Shown: one piece after another, positions 8,684 to 17,873 of the stretch
Layout of the letters: every line of letters starts with the position of its first letter
How positions within the stretch are numbered: position 1 is the stretch's first letter
Assembly (NCBI RefSeq): GCF_000257645.1
Contig: NZ_AJHJ01000004.1
Location: 62,001-126,000 of the forward strand
Direction: 5' to 3'
DNA from: Serratia sp. M24T3
GTDB lineage: Bacteria > Pseudomonadota > Gammaproteobacteria > Enterobacterales > Enterobacteriaceae
Length of the DNA stretch: 64,000 bases
The notes under the pieces: model-generated
Databases searched by the model: none
What the model was told of the DNA's origin: nothing
Seen by the model: only the letters and a program-made list of their open reading frames with translations
Translations under genes and position numbers: made by a program

Positions 8684-9964
8684 ATGAAAACAACAATATT
8701 TAAGAGTCTTTATTTCCAGGTGTTGACTGCGATAGCCCTCGGGGTATTGCTGGGGCACTTTTATCCAGAGCTGGGGGCGCAGATGAAGCCGTTGGGTGAT
8801 GGCTTTGTCAAACTAATCAAAATGATTATTGCTCCGGTAATCTTCTGTACTGTGGTTACCGGTATTGCAGGGATGGAAAGCATGAAAGCGGTCGGCCGTA
8901 CTGGTGCGATTGCTTTACTTTATTTTGAAATCGTTAGCACTATCTCGCTGATACTCGGGTTGATTATCGTCAACGTCGTGCAGCCAGGTGCCGGAATGAA
9001 TGTTGACCCGGCGGCGCTTGATGCCAAAGCGGTGGCCGTTTATGCCGAACAGGCGCAAAGCCAGGGAATTATTCCATTCCTGTTAGATATTATTCCTAAC
9101 AGTGTGATTGGCGCGTTTGCCAGCGGGAATATCCTGCAAGTTCTGCTGTTCGCGATTCTGTTTGGTTTTGCCCTGCACCGCCTGGGCGACAAAGGCCAAC
9201 TGATGTTTAACTTCATCGACAGCTTCTCGAAGGTGATTTTTGGCGTCATCAACATGATCATGCGCCTTGCTCCTATCGGTGCATTCGGGGCCATGGCCTT
9301 TACCATCGGTAAATACGGCGTTGGGTCGCTGGTACAGCTAGGTCAGCTGATCCTCTGCTTCTACCTGACTTGCGTGCTTTTTGTCGTGGTGGTTCTCGGC
9401 CTGATCGCGCGATTTACCGGTTTCAATATCTTCAAGTTTGTTAACTACATCAAAGAAGAATTGCTGATCGTACTGGGTACTTCTTCATCAGAATCGGCAC
9501 TGCCGCGCATGCTCGACAAGATGGAGAAACTGGGTTGCAAAAAATCGGTGGTGGGGCTGGTTATTCCTACCGGCTACTCGTTTAACCTCGACGGAACGTC
9601 TATCTATCTGACCATGGCGGCGGTGTTTATTGCGCAGGCAACCAACACGCATCTGGATATCTGGCATCAGATTACCCTGCTGGTGGTGCTGCTGTTGTCC
9701 TCAAAAGGGGCGGCTGGCGTGACGGGCAGCGGATTTATCGTTCTGGCGGCAACGCTTTCTGCGGTTGGGCATCTGCCGGTTGCCGGTTTGGCACTGATTC
9801 TCGGTATTGACCGCTTTATGTCGGAAGCGCGTGCGTTGACTAACCTGGTCGGCAACGGTGTGGCGACTATCGTAGTAGCGAAATGGTGTGACCAGCTTGA
9901 TGAAAAACAGCTGAATGACACCCTTTCTGGTAAAACGGCGCTGCCTGTCGATAAGGCCGCCTAA
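8684..9964 (+). CDS. dctA: C4-dicarboxylate:cation symporter DctA
   Basis: This 426-residue inner-membrane carrier begins [20 protein letters not shown] and is nearly identical in layout to E. coli DctA (428 residues). It belongs to the DAACS/SDF family. It has the serine-rich reentrant loop ([18 protein letters not shown]), the helix-8 signature ([16 protein letters not shown]) and the second loop ([20 protein letters not shown]) that bind substrate and sodium or protons. It imports succinate, fumarate, malate and aspartate aerobically. A strong terminator follows. DcuS/DcuR and CRP control in E. coli is known for the family; I did not find a clear CRP site here. Confidence 0.97.
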   Translation: MKTTIFKSLYFQVLTAIALGVLLGHFYPELGAQMKPLGDGFVKLIKMIIAPVIFCTVVTGIAGMESMKAVGRTGAIALLYFEIVSTISLILGLIIVNVVQPGAGMNVDPAALDAKAVAVYAEQAQSQGIIPFLLDIIPNSVIGAFASGNILQVLLFAILFGFALHRLGDKGQLMFNFIDSFSKVIFGVINMIMRLAPIGAFGAMAFTIGKYGVGSLVQLGQLILCFYLTCVLFVVVVLGLIARFTGFNIFKFVNYIKEELLIVLGTSSSESALPRMLDKMEKLGCKKSVVGLVIPTGYSFNLDGTSIYLTMAAVFIAQATNTHLDIWHQITLLVVLLLSSKGAAGVTGSGFIVLAATLSAVGHLPVAGLALILGIDRFMSEARALTNLVGNGVATIVVAKWCDQLDEKQLNDTLSGKTALPVDKAA

Positions 9965-9993
9965 TTATTCCCCGTATTTCAGTTATTTAAGAT

Positions 9994-10021
9994 GGCCATT
10001 TTTATTAAAATGGCCTCTTTT
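9994..10021 (+). terminator. Rho-independent terminator of dctA
   Basis: GGCCATTTT (9994-10002) and AAAATGGCC (10007-10015) form a perfect 9-bp stem with a TATT loop, followed by TCTTTT, 30 bases after the dctA stop. Confidence 0.85.
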
Positions 10022-10079
10022 GAAGCTAATTTCTCTTTTAATCCACCGCTTGCTTGATGTAAGCGATGGATTATCTTCA

Positions 10080-10161
10080 TAATATACCTATAAACACTCT
10101 CCATCCCGAATCTCGAAAACGGCCAGGCCGTTATGAAAGCCAGCCCTTAGGGCATTTTTTT
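10080..10161 (+). ncRNA. Candidate small RNA with two hairpins
   Basis: After a possible -10 box (TATAAA-type bases near 10090) lies AACGGCC-A-GGCCGTT at 10118-10132, a perfect 7-bp palindrome. It is followed by GCCC-TTA-GGGC (10143-10153), which runs into A and seven T residues (10155-10161). The second hairpin with its T-run has the form of an intrinsic terminator but no coding gene precedes it, because dctA already has its own terminator upstream. This suggests a short independent transcript. No known family was recognised. Confidence 0.35.
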
Positions 10162-10359
10162 CATTGTTGCCCGCGACATATGCGAAGTTATGCTGTCTAA
10201 CACAGTGCTACACTCGCCGTTTTCGTTTATTGCATTCGAGCTTGCCGCCTCTGAATAGGGTAAGAGCAAGATTTGATTATTGAAAATTGGATTTACCCCC
10301 GTAGTTTGCATCACCTTGGATGCCTATACGAGGGGTAGAGTTATTATGTAGGGGTTAAC

Positions 10360-11901
10360 ATGCAGGGCACCAGAATTCGCTTACTCCTTGGTGGGTTGTT
10401 GTTGGCTTCGGCTTACAGCAACGTGCAGGCCGAAGCATTACAACCCGATCCGGCCTGGCAACAGGGTAAACTGGATAACGGCTTTAACTGGCAATTGCTT
10501 ACTACGCCGCAGCGTCCCAACGATCGCATCGAACTGAGATTAGTCGTTCGTACCGGATCGCTGGCAGAAAATCCGCAGCAGCAAGGCTTCGCGCACTTTT
10601 TACCGCGCCTGGCATTAATCCGCAGTGAAGGTTTTACCACTGCTCAGCTCCAGTCTTTTTGGCAACAGGCGATTGATAATCAACGCCCGATGTCACCCGC
10701 AGTCACGTCCTACGACTTTACCTCCTACAACTTGAGTTTGCCGAACGGCCGCCCTGATTTGATTAAGTCGGCGTTGCACTGGTTGGTTGATACCAGCAGC
10801 AAAATGGTGGTCACTCCAGATTCTCTGCATGCCGCCTGGCAGGCTCCACAGGACCCGATCGACTCAGTGCCGTCTGACTCTGGCGATGGCTGGTGGCGTT
10901 ACCGTATTGGCGGCTCGACGCTGGTTGGACACAGCCCGGAACTGTTGCCAGCCAAAACTGTGAAAGCGGCCGATCTCGGCAAGTTCTACCACCAGTGGTA
11001 CACCCCAGACGTGATGACACTCTACGTGGTGGGTAACGTAGATAGCCGCGCCATGGCCGAGCAGATAAAAAGTGCCTTCGCGTCGTTAAAAGGCAGTCGC
11101 CAAATACCACAAACGATGCCAACTTTGTCTGATGTTGCGCCAAAAGTGATGTCGACGTTTGATCCTTCATTAACTCAGGACCGGCTTTCACTGATGTGGA
11201 GCATGCCGTGGCAACCTATCCAAGATTCACCAGCGCTAAATGCTTACTGGCGCAGCGATCTGGCGCGTGAGGCGCTGTTCCTGCACTTGCAGCAGGCGCT
11301 GAAAACTCCAGCTGACAGCAAAGAATCCAAAGACGGTGGCTCGATTCAACCCGCGCTTGGCTTTGATTGCCGTGTGCAATACCAGCATGCGCAATGCGCA
11401 GTTCGTATGGAGGCGCCTAAGGAGGCGATTCAGCCAGCGTTAAAACGCCTGGCTGGCGAATTGGTTAAAGTCCGCGATAATGGCCTGTCACAGGCTGAGT
11501 TTGACGCGTTGGTTGCTCAGAAGAAAGACCAGCTCGGTCAGCTATTTGCCATCTATGCGCGTACCGATACCGGTGTATTAATGAGCCAGCGCCTGCGTTC
11601 ACAGCAAAATGGCGTGGTAGATATCGCCCCGGAGCAGTATCAAAAACTGCGCCAGGCATTTTTGTCGACCCTTACGCTGCCTGATTTTAATCAGGAGCTG
11701 AAACAGCAGCTGTCGCATGACCCTTCAATGATGCTGGTACAACCTAAAGGCGAAGCTGAGCTGAGTGTGAAAACGCTTCAGGATACCTATGACTCGATCG
11801 TAGTCCCTACGGCAGCGACACCAGCGGATGCTCCACCGAGTACCGATGCCTCCCAGGCTTCAACTTCGGCGGGTTCAGGCAGTTCGACTACGGTTCAGTA
11901 A
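10360..11901 (+). CDS. yhjJ: YhjJ, M16-family zinc-peptidase-like protein without catalytic motif
   Basis: The 513-residue protein has a signal peptide (MQGTRIRLLLGGLLLAS to VQA) and an M16B peptidase-like fold. It matches E. coli YhjJ (498 residues) throughout, including the start and the QGKLDNGFNWQLLTTPQRP segment. The zinc motif HxxEH of active M16 enzymes is absent: the matching place reads GFAHFLPRLAL. It is therefore probably a periplasmic non-catalytic homologue, as in E. coli. The tail is rich in Ala, Ser, Thr and Pro. The place between dctA and kdgK is conserved. Confidence 0.93.
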   Translation: MQGTRIRLLLGGLLLASAYSNVQAEALQPDPAWQQGKLDNGFNWQLLTTPQRPNDRIELRLVVRTGSLAENPQQQGFAHFLPRLALIRSEGFTTAQLQSFWQQAIDNQRPMSPAVTSYDFTSYNLSLPNGRPDLIKSALHWLVDTSSKMVVTPDSLHAAWQAPQDPIDSVPSDSGDGWWRYRIGGSTLVGHSPELLPAKTVKAADLGKFYHQWYTPDVMTLYVVGNVDSRAMAEQIKSAFASLKGSRQIPQTMPTLSDVAPKVMSTFDPSLTQDRLSLMWSMPWQPIQDSPALNAYWRSDLAREALFLHLQQALKTPADSKESKDGGSIQPALGFDCRVQYQHAQCAVRMEAPKEAIQPALKRLAGELVKVRDNGLSQAEFDALVAQKKDQLGQLFAIYARTDTGVLMSQRLRSQQNGVVDIAPEQYQKLRQAFLSTLTLPDFNQELKQQLSHDPSMMLVQPKGEAELSVKTLQDTYDSIVVPTAATPADAPPSTDASQASTSAGSGSSTTVQ

Positions 11902-11972
11902 GCGAATGTTTGGCGCGTAGAGTCTTGAAGGCGTTTTATATAGATGCCTTGTGTCTGATTTCAGCGCCCTAT

Positions 11973-12013
11973 AACAGGCAGCCATCACTTTTTAAAAGCG
12001 TGGGTTGCCTGTT
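11973..12013. terminator. Bidirectional terminator between yhjJ and kdgK
   Basis: AACAGGCA (11973-11980) pairs with TGCCTGTT (12006-12013), flanked by T-runs on both strands. The two neighbouring genes converge here, so it can serve both. Confidence 0.75.
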
Positions 12014-12050
12014 TTCGTTTATTAAAGGGTTAGCTATTTAAATCATAGAG

Positions 12051-12986
12051 CTATTTAGACGGCATAGCGGCTAGCGGGATAATTGCCCCGCGATACTGAA
12101 TGACCGTGCTGGCGGTAAGATGCCCGCACTGTGCCGATTCAACGGCATTTGCGCCAGTCAGCCTCTTGGCCAGATACCCCGCACTGAAAGAATCTCCCGC
12201 CGCAGTGGTGTCGATTACCTTGTCTTTCTCCAGCAAAACAGCCGGGATCTCAAACTCTTCAGCTTCGCTATCCGAGACTATGCAGCTTTCTGCCCCGCGT
12301 TTTATCACAATTTCGCTCACTCCAATGGCATGGGTCCGAGCTATCACCTTCTCAAAGGGCTGTTTACCCCATAGCAGGTCTTCATCGTCGAGGGTCAGGA
12401 ACGCGATGTCAGTATAGGAAAGCATATCCATGTAGGCCCTCTGGGCCTGTTCTTTACTTTCCCAAAGGCGTGGCCGGTAATTGTTATCAAAAATTACCTT
12501 ACCGCCACGTCCGCGACACTTGTTGAGCAATGCCATGAGCCGAGCACGATTATCGTCGCTCAGGATAGCCAGGCTTATTCCGCTGAGGTAAAGATAATCA
12601 AAATCTGCCAGCTTCTCGCACAGCGCTTCGGAGTCCGGGCCATTGAGCCAGTAACGTGCAGCGGCATCATTGCGCCAGTAATAGAAGGTTCTCTCGCCGG
12701 CAGGATCGGTTTCAATTACGTACAGTCCCGGTAATTTATTCTCCAGACGCTGCACAAGATCTGTTTCAACCCCTTCTTTCTGCCAGGCGGCCAGCATCTC
12801 ATTGCTAAAACTGTCAGTGCCGAGTGCCGTAACGTAATGCACCTTAAGCTCCTCGTCGTTAACCTGACGAGCGATATAAACCGCAGTATTAAGCGTATCG
12901 CCACCAAAACCTCGGTTTAATGAATCGCCTTTTTGTGAGAGCTCGATCATACATTCGCCGATTACGGCAATATTTTTTATAGTCAT
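12051..12986 (-). CDS. kdgK: 2-dehydro-3-deoxygluconokinase
   Basis: KdgK phosphorylates 2-keto-3-deoxygluconate to KDPG, linking pectin, hexuronate and related breakdown to the Entner-Doudoroff aldolase. The 311-residue protein is a PfkB-family sugar kinase with the N-terminal GFGGDTLNTAVYIARQV block and the C-terminal catalytic DTTAAGDSFSAGYLA (Asp of GD is the base). Length and sequence match E. coli KdgK (309 residues). The neighbours yhjJ and yhjG are as in E. coli. A KdgR-like palindrome lies about 80 bases before the start. Confidence 0.96.
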   Translation of the reverse strand: MTIKNIAVIGECMIELSQKGDSLNRGFGGDTLNTAVYIARQVNDEELKVHYVTALGTDSFSNEMLAAWQKEGVETDLVQRLENKLPGLYVIETDPAGERTFYYWRNDAAARYWLNGPDSEALCEKLADFDYLYLSGISLAILSDDNRARLMALLNKCRGRGGKVIFDNNYRPRLWESKEQAQRAYMDMLSYTDIAFLTLDDEDLLWGKQPFEKVIARTHAIGVSEIVIKRGAESCIVSDSEAEEFEIPAVLLEKDKVIDTTAAGDSFSAGYLAKRLTGANAVESAQCGHLTASTVIQYRGAIIPLAAMPSK

Positions 12987-13066
12987 TATGCGCGCCTGTC
13001 AGTCATTCAGTAGGGTTTAAATAAGATACGTTCTAGTCTCTTCGTAGGTGAAGTTTCAGTCAATAG

Positions 13067-13090
13067 AAATAAAACAACGTTTTAGTATTT
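13067..13090. promoter_or_regulatory. Possible KdgR operator before kdgK
   Basis: The sequence AAATAAAACAACGTTTTAGT and the next four bases is an imperfect palindrome centred on AAAAC/GTTTT. It resembles the AT-rich KdgR operator with its central AAAC-N-GTTT core. Its place in the kdgK/yhjG divergent region fits control of kdgK by KdgR. The match is by eye only. Confidence 0.4.
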
Positions 13091-13234
13091 TCCAAGACGT
13101 CTCGAAGTTCCTGAATTCATTTGTGGGCTTTTGCTCACAGAAATGCTCCTCTGACCGCGTCGCCGTGCACCGACCCACATTCTCAACTATCTTTAATTAA
13201 ACTTTTCAAATAATTGTCTGACAGGAACGCACCT

Positions 13235-15298
13235 ATGACACGCACAGGAAAAGCGCTGAGTTGGACGGCTGGAATACTGGTCATTCTGGTAGTCGCTATC
13301 ATTATTTTTATAGCGCTATTCGACTGGAACCGCCTGAAACCCATGATTAATCAGAAAGTATCGACTGAACTGAACCGACCCTTCGCCATTAAGGGTGATT
13401 TAGGCGTTGATTGGTCGCGTCAAAAAGATGAAGGCGGATGGCGCGCCTGGGTGCCATGGCCGCATCTCCATGCCGAAGATATTGTATTGGGTAACCCGGA
13501 AGATGTTCCCGGCGATAAACCCATGGTGCATTTACAGCGCGTTGACGCCAGCCTGTCTCCCTTGGCGCTGCTCGATAAAGAAGTTTTAATCCCTCGTATC
13601 TGGTTGAAACAACCCGACGCGTCGCTTATCCGCCTTGCCGATGGCAAAAATAACTGGACCTTTAATCTCGCCAATAGCGACAGCAAAGAGACTAATCAGC
13701 CGCCTTCCGCCTGGTCGTTCAAAATGAATGACATTGTGTTCGACCGTGGGCAAATCGATTTCAAGGATGCGACTCTTAAGGCCGATTTTCGTGCGGTAAT
13801 TGACCCGTTGGGCAAGCCATTGCCATATGTTGAGGTGACCGGCAAACAAACCGATAAAAACAGCAAAGACAAGGGCAAACCTTATACTCCGGACTATGTG
13901 TTTGGCTGGAAGGTTGATGGTAAATACAAAGGGGAGCCACTGTCGGGCGACGGCAAGATTGGCGGCATGCTGGCCTTGCAGGACCCGGATGCGCGTTTCC
14001 CACTCCAGGCCGATGTGCGCTCGGGTAAAACTCGTGTAGTGGTCGCCGGAACGTTAACCGATCCGCTAAATTTAGGGGCGCTAGATTTACGGCTGAAATT
14101 CTCCGGGCAAACGCTGTCCGATCTTTATGGCCTGACTGGTGTGCTGTTACCGCAGACTCCGCCGTATGAAACTGACGGGCACCTTATCGCTGAGTTACAC
14201 GATAAAAACGGTGCTAAATTCCAATATCAGGGCTTTAACGGCGAGATTGGCGACAGCGATATCCATGGTTCCCTGACCTACACCGCCAGCAAGCCGCGTC
14301 CTAGTTTGAACGGCGAACTGTCTTCCAACCAGCTGCGCTTTGCCGATCTCGCGCCGCTTATCGGTGCCGATTCCAATACGGATAAAGCCAAACGTGGTGA
14401 AACGACCCGTCAGCCTTCCGACAAAGTCCTGCCGGTTGAGAAATTTGATACCAAGAGTTGGCGTGTGATGGATGCCGATGTGAAATTCAGCGCCAAGCGC
14501 ATCGAGCACGGCAAGTCTCTGCCGCTAAGCGATTTGAATACCCATCTCAAATTAAATGACGGCGACCTGCTGCTAGATCCGCTGCGCTTCGGATTTGCTG
14601 GCGGCAGTCTGAATTCTACTGTCAGACTCGAGGGGGATAAATCGCCGATGCAGGGCCGAGTTGATATGCACGCCCGTGGTTTGCAGCTAAAAGAGTTGGT
14701 GCCTAATGTGCAGTCGATGAAGAAAAGCCTGGGTCAGCTTAACGGCGATGCCAAGCTTTCCGGCACCGGTAACTCAGTAGCGGCACTGCTCGGAACCAGC
14801 AACGGTGAGATGAAACTGTTGATTAACGACGGCGTAATCAGCCGTGGTTTGATGGAAATTGCGGGCCTGAATGTCGGTAACTACGTGGTTGCCAAACTAT
14901 TTGGCGATGATGAAGTCGCGATCAACTGTGCAGCAGCCGACGTGAATATCAAGAGCGGTCTGGCGCGGCCAAGCCTGCTGGTATTCGATACAGAAAATGC
15001 CGTAATAAATATCAGCGGCACCACAAACTTTGCCAATGAGCGTCTGGATTTATCGATTGACCCAGAAAGCAAAGGGCTGCGGGTGCTGACTTTACGTTCT
15101 CCGCTCTACGTGCGCGGGACCTTTAAAAGTCCTGATGCAGGGGTAAAACCGGGGCCATTGATTGCTCGTGGCGCAGCAGCGGTGGCTTTGGGGGCGATTG
15201 TGGCACCCGCGGCGGCGCTGTTGGCGCTGATTTCGCCGAGCGACAATGAATCGAACCAGTGTGGCGCTATCCTGCAAAAAATGAAGGCCGCTAAATAG
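13235..15298 (+). CDS. yhjG: AsmA-family protein YhjG
   Basis: The 687-residue protein starts at ATG 13235 after ACAGGAACG; a TTG 21 bases earlier is less likely. A single N-terminal membrane anchor (TGKALSWTAGILVILVVAII) is followed by FDWNRLKPMINQKVSTELNR, the AsmA signature, and a long beta-rich periplasmic part. It matches E. coli YhjG along its length, ending in the CGAILQKMK tail. AsmA-like proteins are thought to bridge the periplasm for phospholipid traffic or outer-membrane assembly; the exact role of YhjG is unknown. It is divergent from kdgK. Confidence 0.93.
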   Translation: MTRTGKALSWTAGILVILVVAIIIFIALFDWNRLKPMINQKVSTELNRPFAIKGDLGVDWSRQKDEGGWRAWVPWPHLHAEDIVLGNPEDVPGDKPMVHLQRVDASLSPLALLDKEVLIPRIWLKQPDASLIRLADGKNNWTFNLANSDSKETNQPPSAWSFKMNDIVFDRGQIDFKDATLKADFRAVIDPLGKPLPYVEVTGKQTDKNSKDKGKPYTPDYVFGWKVDGKYKGEPLSGDGKIGGMLALQDPDARFPLQADVRSGKTRVVVAGTLTDPLNLGALDLRLKFSGQTLSDLYGLTGVLLPQTPPYETDGHLIAELHDKNGAKFQYQGFNGEIGDSDIHGSLTYTASKPRPSLNGELSSNQLRFADLAPLIGADSNTDKAKRGETTRQPSDKVLPVEKFDTKSWRVMDADVKFSAKRIEHGKSLPLSDLNTHLKLNDGDLLLDPLRFGFAGGSLNSTVRLEGDKSPMQGRVDMHARGLQLKELVPNVQSMKKSLGQLNGDAKLSGTGNSVAALLGTSNGEMKLLINDGVISRGLMEIAGLNVGNYVVAKLFGDDEVAINCAAADVNIKSGLARPSLLVFDTENAVINISGTTNFANERLDLSIDPESKGLRVLTLRSPLYVRGTFKSPDAGVKPGPLIARGAAAVALGAIVAPAAALLALISPSDNESNQCGAILQKMKAAK

Positions 15299-15306
15299 GC
15301 CTTCAT
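15281..15306. terminator. Hairpin overlapping the yhjG stop codon
   Basis: ATGAAGGCC (15281-15289) pairs with GGCCTTCAT (15298-15306), a perfect 9-bp stem containing the last codons and TAG of yhjG. It lies between yhjG and the convergent cdh. No long T-run follows. Confidence 0.5.
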
Positions 15307-15333
15307 GCTTCACATCTTGAGTCGATAAAGTGC

Positions 15334-16152
15334 TTATTGGACGTTTATCGGCGGATTTTTCTCATAGGGAGGAATCGGATCCAGGACTGTACATTTGTGG
15401 TCCTGGATCTCTTCTGTCGAGGCATCATTTAGCCCAAGCAGGCTGCGTTTATTGGCTAACAGCAAGAAATCCCCACCCTTAAGGCTTACCATTGCCAATC
15501 CGTAATGCCCCATTTTTTGACGGGCTTCTGGTACGCCGTCAGCCAGCAAACGGAATGCTCCTTTCTCACTCAGCTCGGCCGGTGAAACTTTACGAGCGAG
15601 ATAAGTGTGGCCTTTCAGCTTTTCTGGCAGCTCCTGCCAGCGATAACCAATTTGGCCAGCCTCATCGCTTAACTGAGTTTTCACCTTTGGCAGCAGGCAG
15701 GAGATATGAATGTGCATCTGATTCTGGCTGCGGCCAAATTGTGAGTTAATCGCCAGCGAAATATTACTGTCATCAATTGGCTTGCCGTATTTATCCGCCA
15801 TAAAGTGCCTTGCCTGCCAGGCCTGAGCAAAGAAATTCGGCGTTCTGTCTTCAAGCAGCGCCGGGCTCTCAATGCCGGTGATCCTCTCGGTCGGCATCAG
15901 CAAATACTGTAACGGGCCTTCCATATCTTTGAGGACAACGAAACCTTGTTTTTCATCAACCTGAGAACAGGGGGCAGGCTGCCCATTCTTTTCCTGATCG
16001 GGTAGACATTTCTGACTGATGATATGCCATAGGGCATTGGGGTGACGTGAATCATGCCAGATATATTTATGCCAGAAGTGGTGAACTGGAAAATAGGCAA
16101 CAGCCAAAAAGACGATAACAAGAGGGAAATGCAAGCGAGGTCTTAAGCGCAT
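15334..16152 (-). CDS. cdh: CDP-diacylglycerol pyrophosphatase
   Basis: Cdh hydrolyses CDP-diacylglycerol to phosphatidate and CMP at the inner membrane. The 272-residue product has one N-terminal membrane segment (HFPLVIVFLAVAYFPV). It then shows the family blocks ALWHIISQKCLPDQ, GPLQYLLMPTERITGIESP, NFFAQAWQARHFM and the HIT-like NQMHIHISCL with the catalytic histidines. All conserved blocks are intact. In E. coli cdh sits elsewhere, next to pfkA/sbp; here it is inserted between yhjG and yhjE, an odd placement in an otherwise collinear block. Confidence 0.93.
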   Translation of the reverse strand: MRLRPRLHFPLVIVFLAVAYFPVHHFWHKYIWHDSRHPNALWHIISQKCLPDQEKNGQPAPCSQVDEKQGFVVLKDMEGPLQYLLMPTERITGIESPALLEDRTPNFFAQAWQARHFMADKYGKPIDDSNISLAINSQFGRSQNQMHIHISCLLPKVKTQLSDEAGQIGYRWQELPEKLKGHTYLARKVSPAELSEKGAFRLLADGVPEARQKMGHYGLAMVSLKGGDFLLLANKRSLLGLNDASTEEIQDHKCTVLDPIPPYEKNPPINVQ

Positions 16153-16206
16153 GTGAAACTCTTTAATAAAACCCGCTACCGACGCTGCCGGGAGCGGGCA
16201 AAATAA

Positions 16207-17529
16207 TCAGAGTGACTGGTGGCGGGTCTCTTTGGTCAGTATCAGGGCAATCAACGTGAGCGTTGCCATGGATGCCAGATAAACGCCGACATAAAACAGC
16301 CCATAATGGGTTGCCAGCCAGGTTGCAATATAAGGGGCCACGGAAGCGCCTAATATTGAAGACACATTATATGAGAAAGAAGCGCCGGTATAGCGAACTT
16401 CTGTTGGGAAAAGTTCCGGAAGTAACGCCCCCATTGGACCGAAGGTCAGCCCCATAACGCTGAAGCCACACAGCAGGAAAATCATAACTGAAGTGATAGA
16501 ACCGCTGCTGATTACCGACGGGAAGGTCAGTGCAAAAACAATAATTAGCAAGGTTATACAAATCATGGACTTGCGACGTCCAAACTTGTCAGCTAACTGA
16601 CCGGCAATGGGCACCATCACGCCAAAACCGATTACGCCAATCATCAGCATCAGCAGGAAATCGTTTCGGGCAATACCCAGACCGGCCGGTTTTGCGGCGG
16701 TGCCGTAGCCCAGCGAGTACACAGTCATAATGTAAAAAAGCGTGTATGTCGCCACCATGATAAAGGTCCCCAGCAGGGTGGCCTTCAGGTGCTTGCTGAA
16801 CAGGCGGCCAATCGGCACTTTAACCTGCTTGCCCGCTTTGGCGATTTTGGCGAATACCGGCGTTTCATGCAGTGAAACGCGAACATACAGGCCAATCAAT
16901 ACCAGCACAGCGGAAAGCAGGAAAGGCACGCGCCAGCCCCAGTCGATGAACTGTTGCTCTGTCAGCAGCCAGGAGAGCAGCAGGAACATGCCGTTGGCAA
17001 TGAAGAAGCCGATCGGCGCACCCAGCTGCGGGAAAGAACCATAGAGCGCGCGTTTTTTCGGTGGCGCATTTTCAGTGGCCAGCAGAGCCGCACCGCCCCA
17101 TTCGCCGCCAAGGCCCAGGCCCTGACCAAAACGCGCCAGTGCCAGCAGTAACGGAGCAAACACGCCAATAGTGGCATAGGTTGGCAGCAGGCCAATAAGT
17201 ACGGTCGAAACGCCCATGGTCAGCAATGAAGCAACCAGCGTAACTTTGCGGCCCACGCGGTCGCCAAAGTGGCCAAACAGCGCCGAGCCGATTGGTCGAG
17301 CGACGAAGGCAATGGCGAAAGTTGCCAGAGACTGTAGCGTGGCCGCGGTCGGATCGCCCTGAGGGAAGAAAATATGCGGGAAGACAATAACGGCTGCTGT
17401 CGCATAGATATAAAAGTCAAAAAACTCGATGGCGGTACCAATCAGGGAAGCGATGATAACTTTGCCGCGAGAATTCTGGCTAACGAGTTCCGCGTCGGCC
17501 TCGAGTTCTGGGGTGATGGTGGCTTGCAT
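16207..17529 (-). CDS. yhjE: MFS metabolite:proton symporter YhjE
   Basis: The 440-residue transporter begins MQAT and has twelve predicted membrane segments. The MFS loops are visible: FGHFGDRVGRK after segment 2 and ADKFGRRKS in the middle. It is very close to E. coli YhjE (440 residues, same ends down to KETRHQSL) and belongs to the MHS branch, which carries organic acids or osmolytes. The substrate of YhjE is not established. It lies downstream of yhjD on the same strand, separated by 344 bases that contain the yhjD terminator, so it is probably transcribed alone. Confidence 0.93.
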   Translation of the reverse strand: MQATITPELEADAELVSQNSRGKVIIASLIGTAIEFFDFYIYATAAVIVFPHIFFPQGDPTAATLQSLATFAIAFVARPIGSALFGHFGDRVGRKVTLVASLLTMGVSTVLIGLLPTYATIGVFAPLLLALARFGQGLGLGGEWGGAALLATENAPPKKRALYGSFPQLGAPIGFFIANGMFLLLSWLLTEQQFIDWGWRVPFLLSAVLVLIGLYVRVSLHETPVFAKIAKAGKQVKVPIGRLFSKHLKATLLGTFIMVATYTLFYIMTVYSLGYGTAAKPAGLGIARNDFLLMLMIGVIGFGVMVPIAGQLADKFGRRKSMICITLLIIVFALTFPSVISSGSITSVMIFLLCGFSVMGLTFGPMGALLPELFPTEVRYTGASFSYNVSSILGASVAPYIATWLATHYGLFYVGVYLASMATLTLIALILTKETRHQSL

Positions 17530-17873
17530 AAGTGTTTCTTATTAGTTTTTTATGTAAATGGATTTGATTAAAAAAAGCATCTTAAGCACTGCTATAGCGA
17601 GTTTCAACCGCGCGAGACAGCCTGAAAACAGCGTTTTCGGCTGAATTGGGAGATTCCGCCAAAAAGGTGGCGGCTCGGCAGCTATAAGTATCTTGAATGG
17701 ATAATTTTCAGAGTAACATTCTGTAAAAGAGTGAAAGAAAAGTGAGCTAGGTAGTGGGTTGTTCTGACTTTTGGAAACGGAAGGGCACTGTTTAAGAGTA
17801 ATGCACTACTTTTGTGACTGTTTTATGGAATTAAATGCCAGATAGCAGGCGCTGTCTGGCATGATGGAATTGA
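17530..17873 (-). other. Intergenic region yhjD-yhjE
   Basis: These 344 bases hold the yhjD terminator (17835-17862) and the yhjE promoter region, including a small CCGCCA/TGGCGG inverted repeat at 17656-17673. No gene is supported. Confidence 0.6.
17835..17862 (-). terminator. Terminator of yhjD
   Basis: ATGCCAGATAGC (17835-17846) pairs with GCTGTCTGGCAT (17851-17862) with one G-U pair and a four-base loop, 12 bases after the yhjD stop on the minus strand. A weak T-rich stretch follows on that strand. Confidence 0.75.

Larger units (their letters stand above)
9965..10359 (+). other. Intergenic region dctA-yhjJ
   Basis: The 395 bases contain the dctA terminator (9994-10021), a candidate small RNA with its own terminator (about 10080-10161), and the likely yhjJ promoter. 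No protein gene is supported. Confidence 0.6.

Noticed and set aside
8512-8703. Short plus-strand frame running into dctA as a leader peptide
   Set aside because: It starts without a ribosome site, has a composition unlike a leader peptide and overlaps the dctA start; nothing supports translation.
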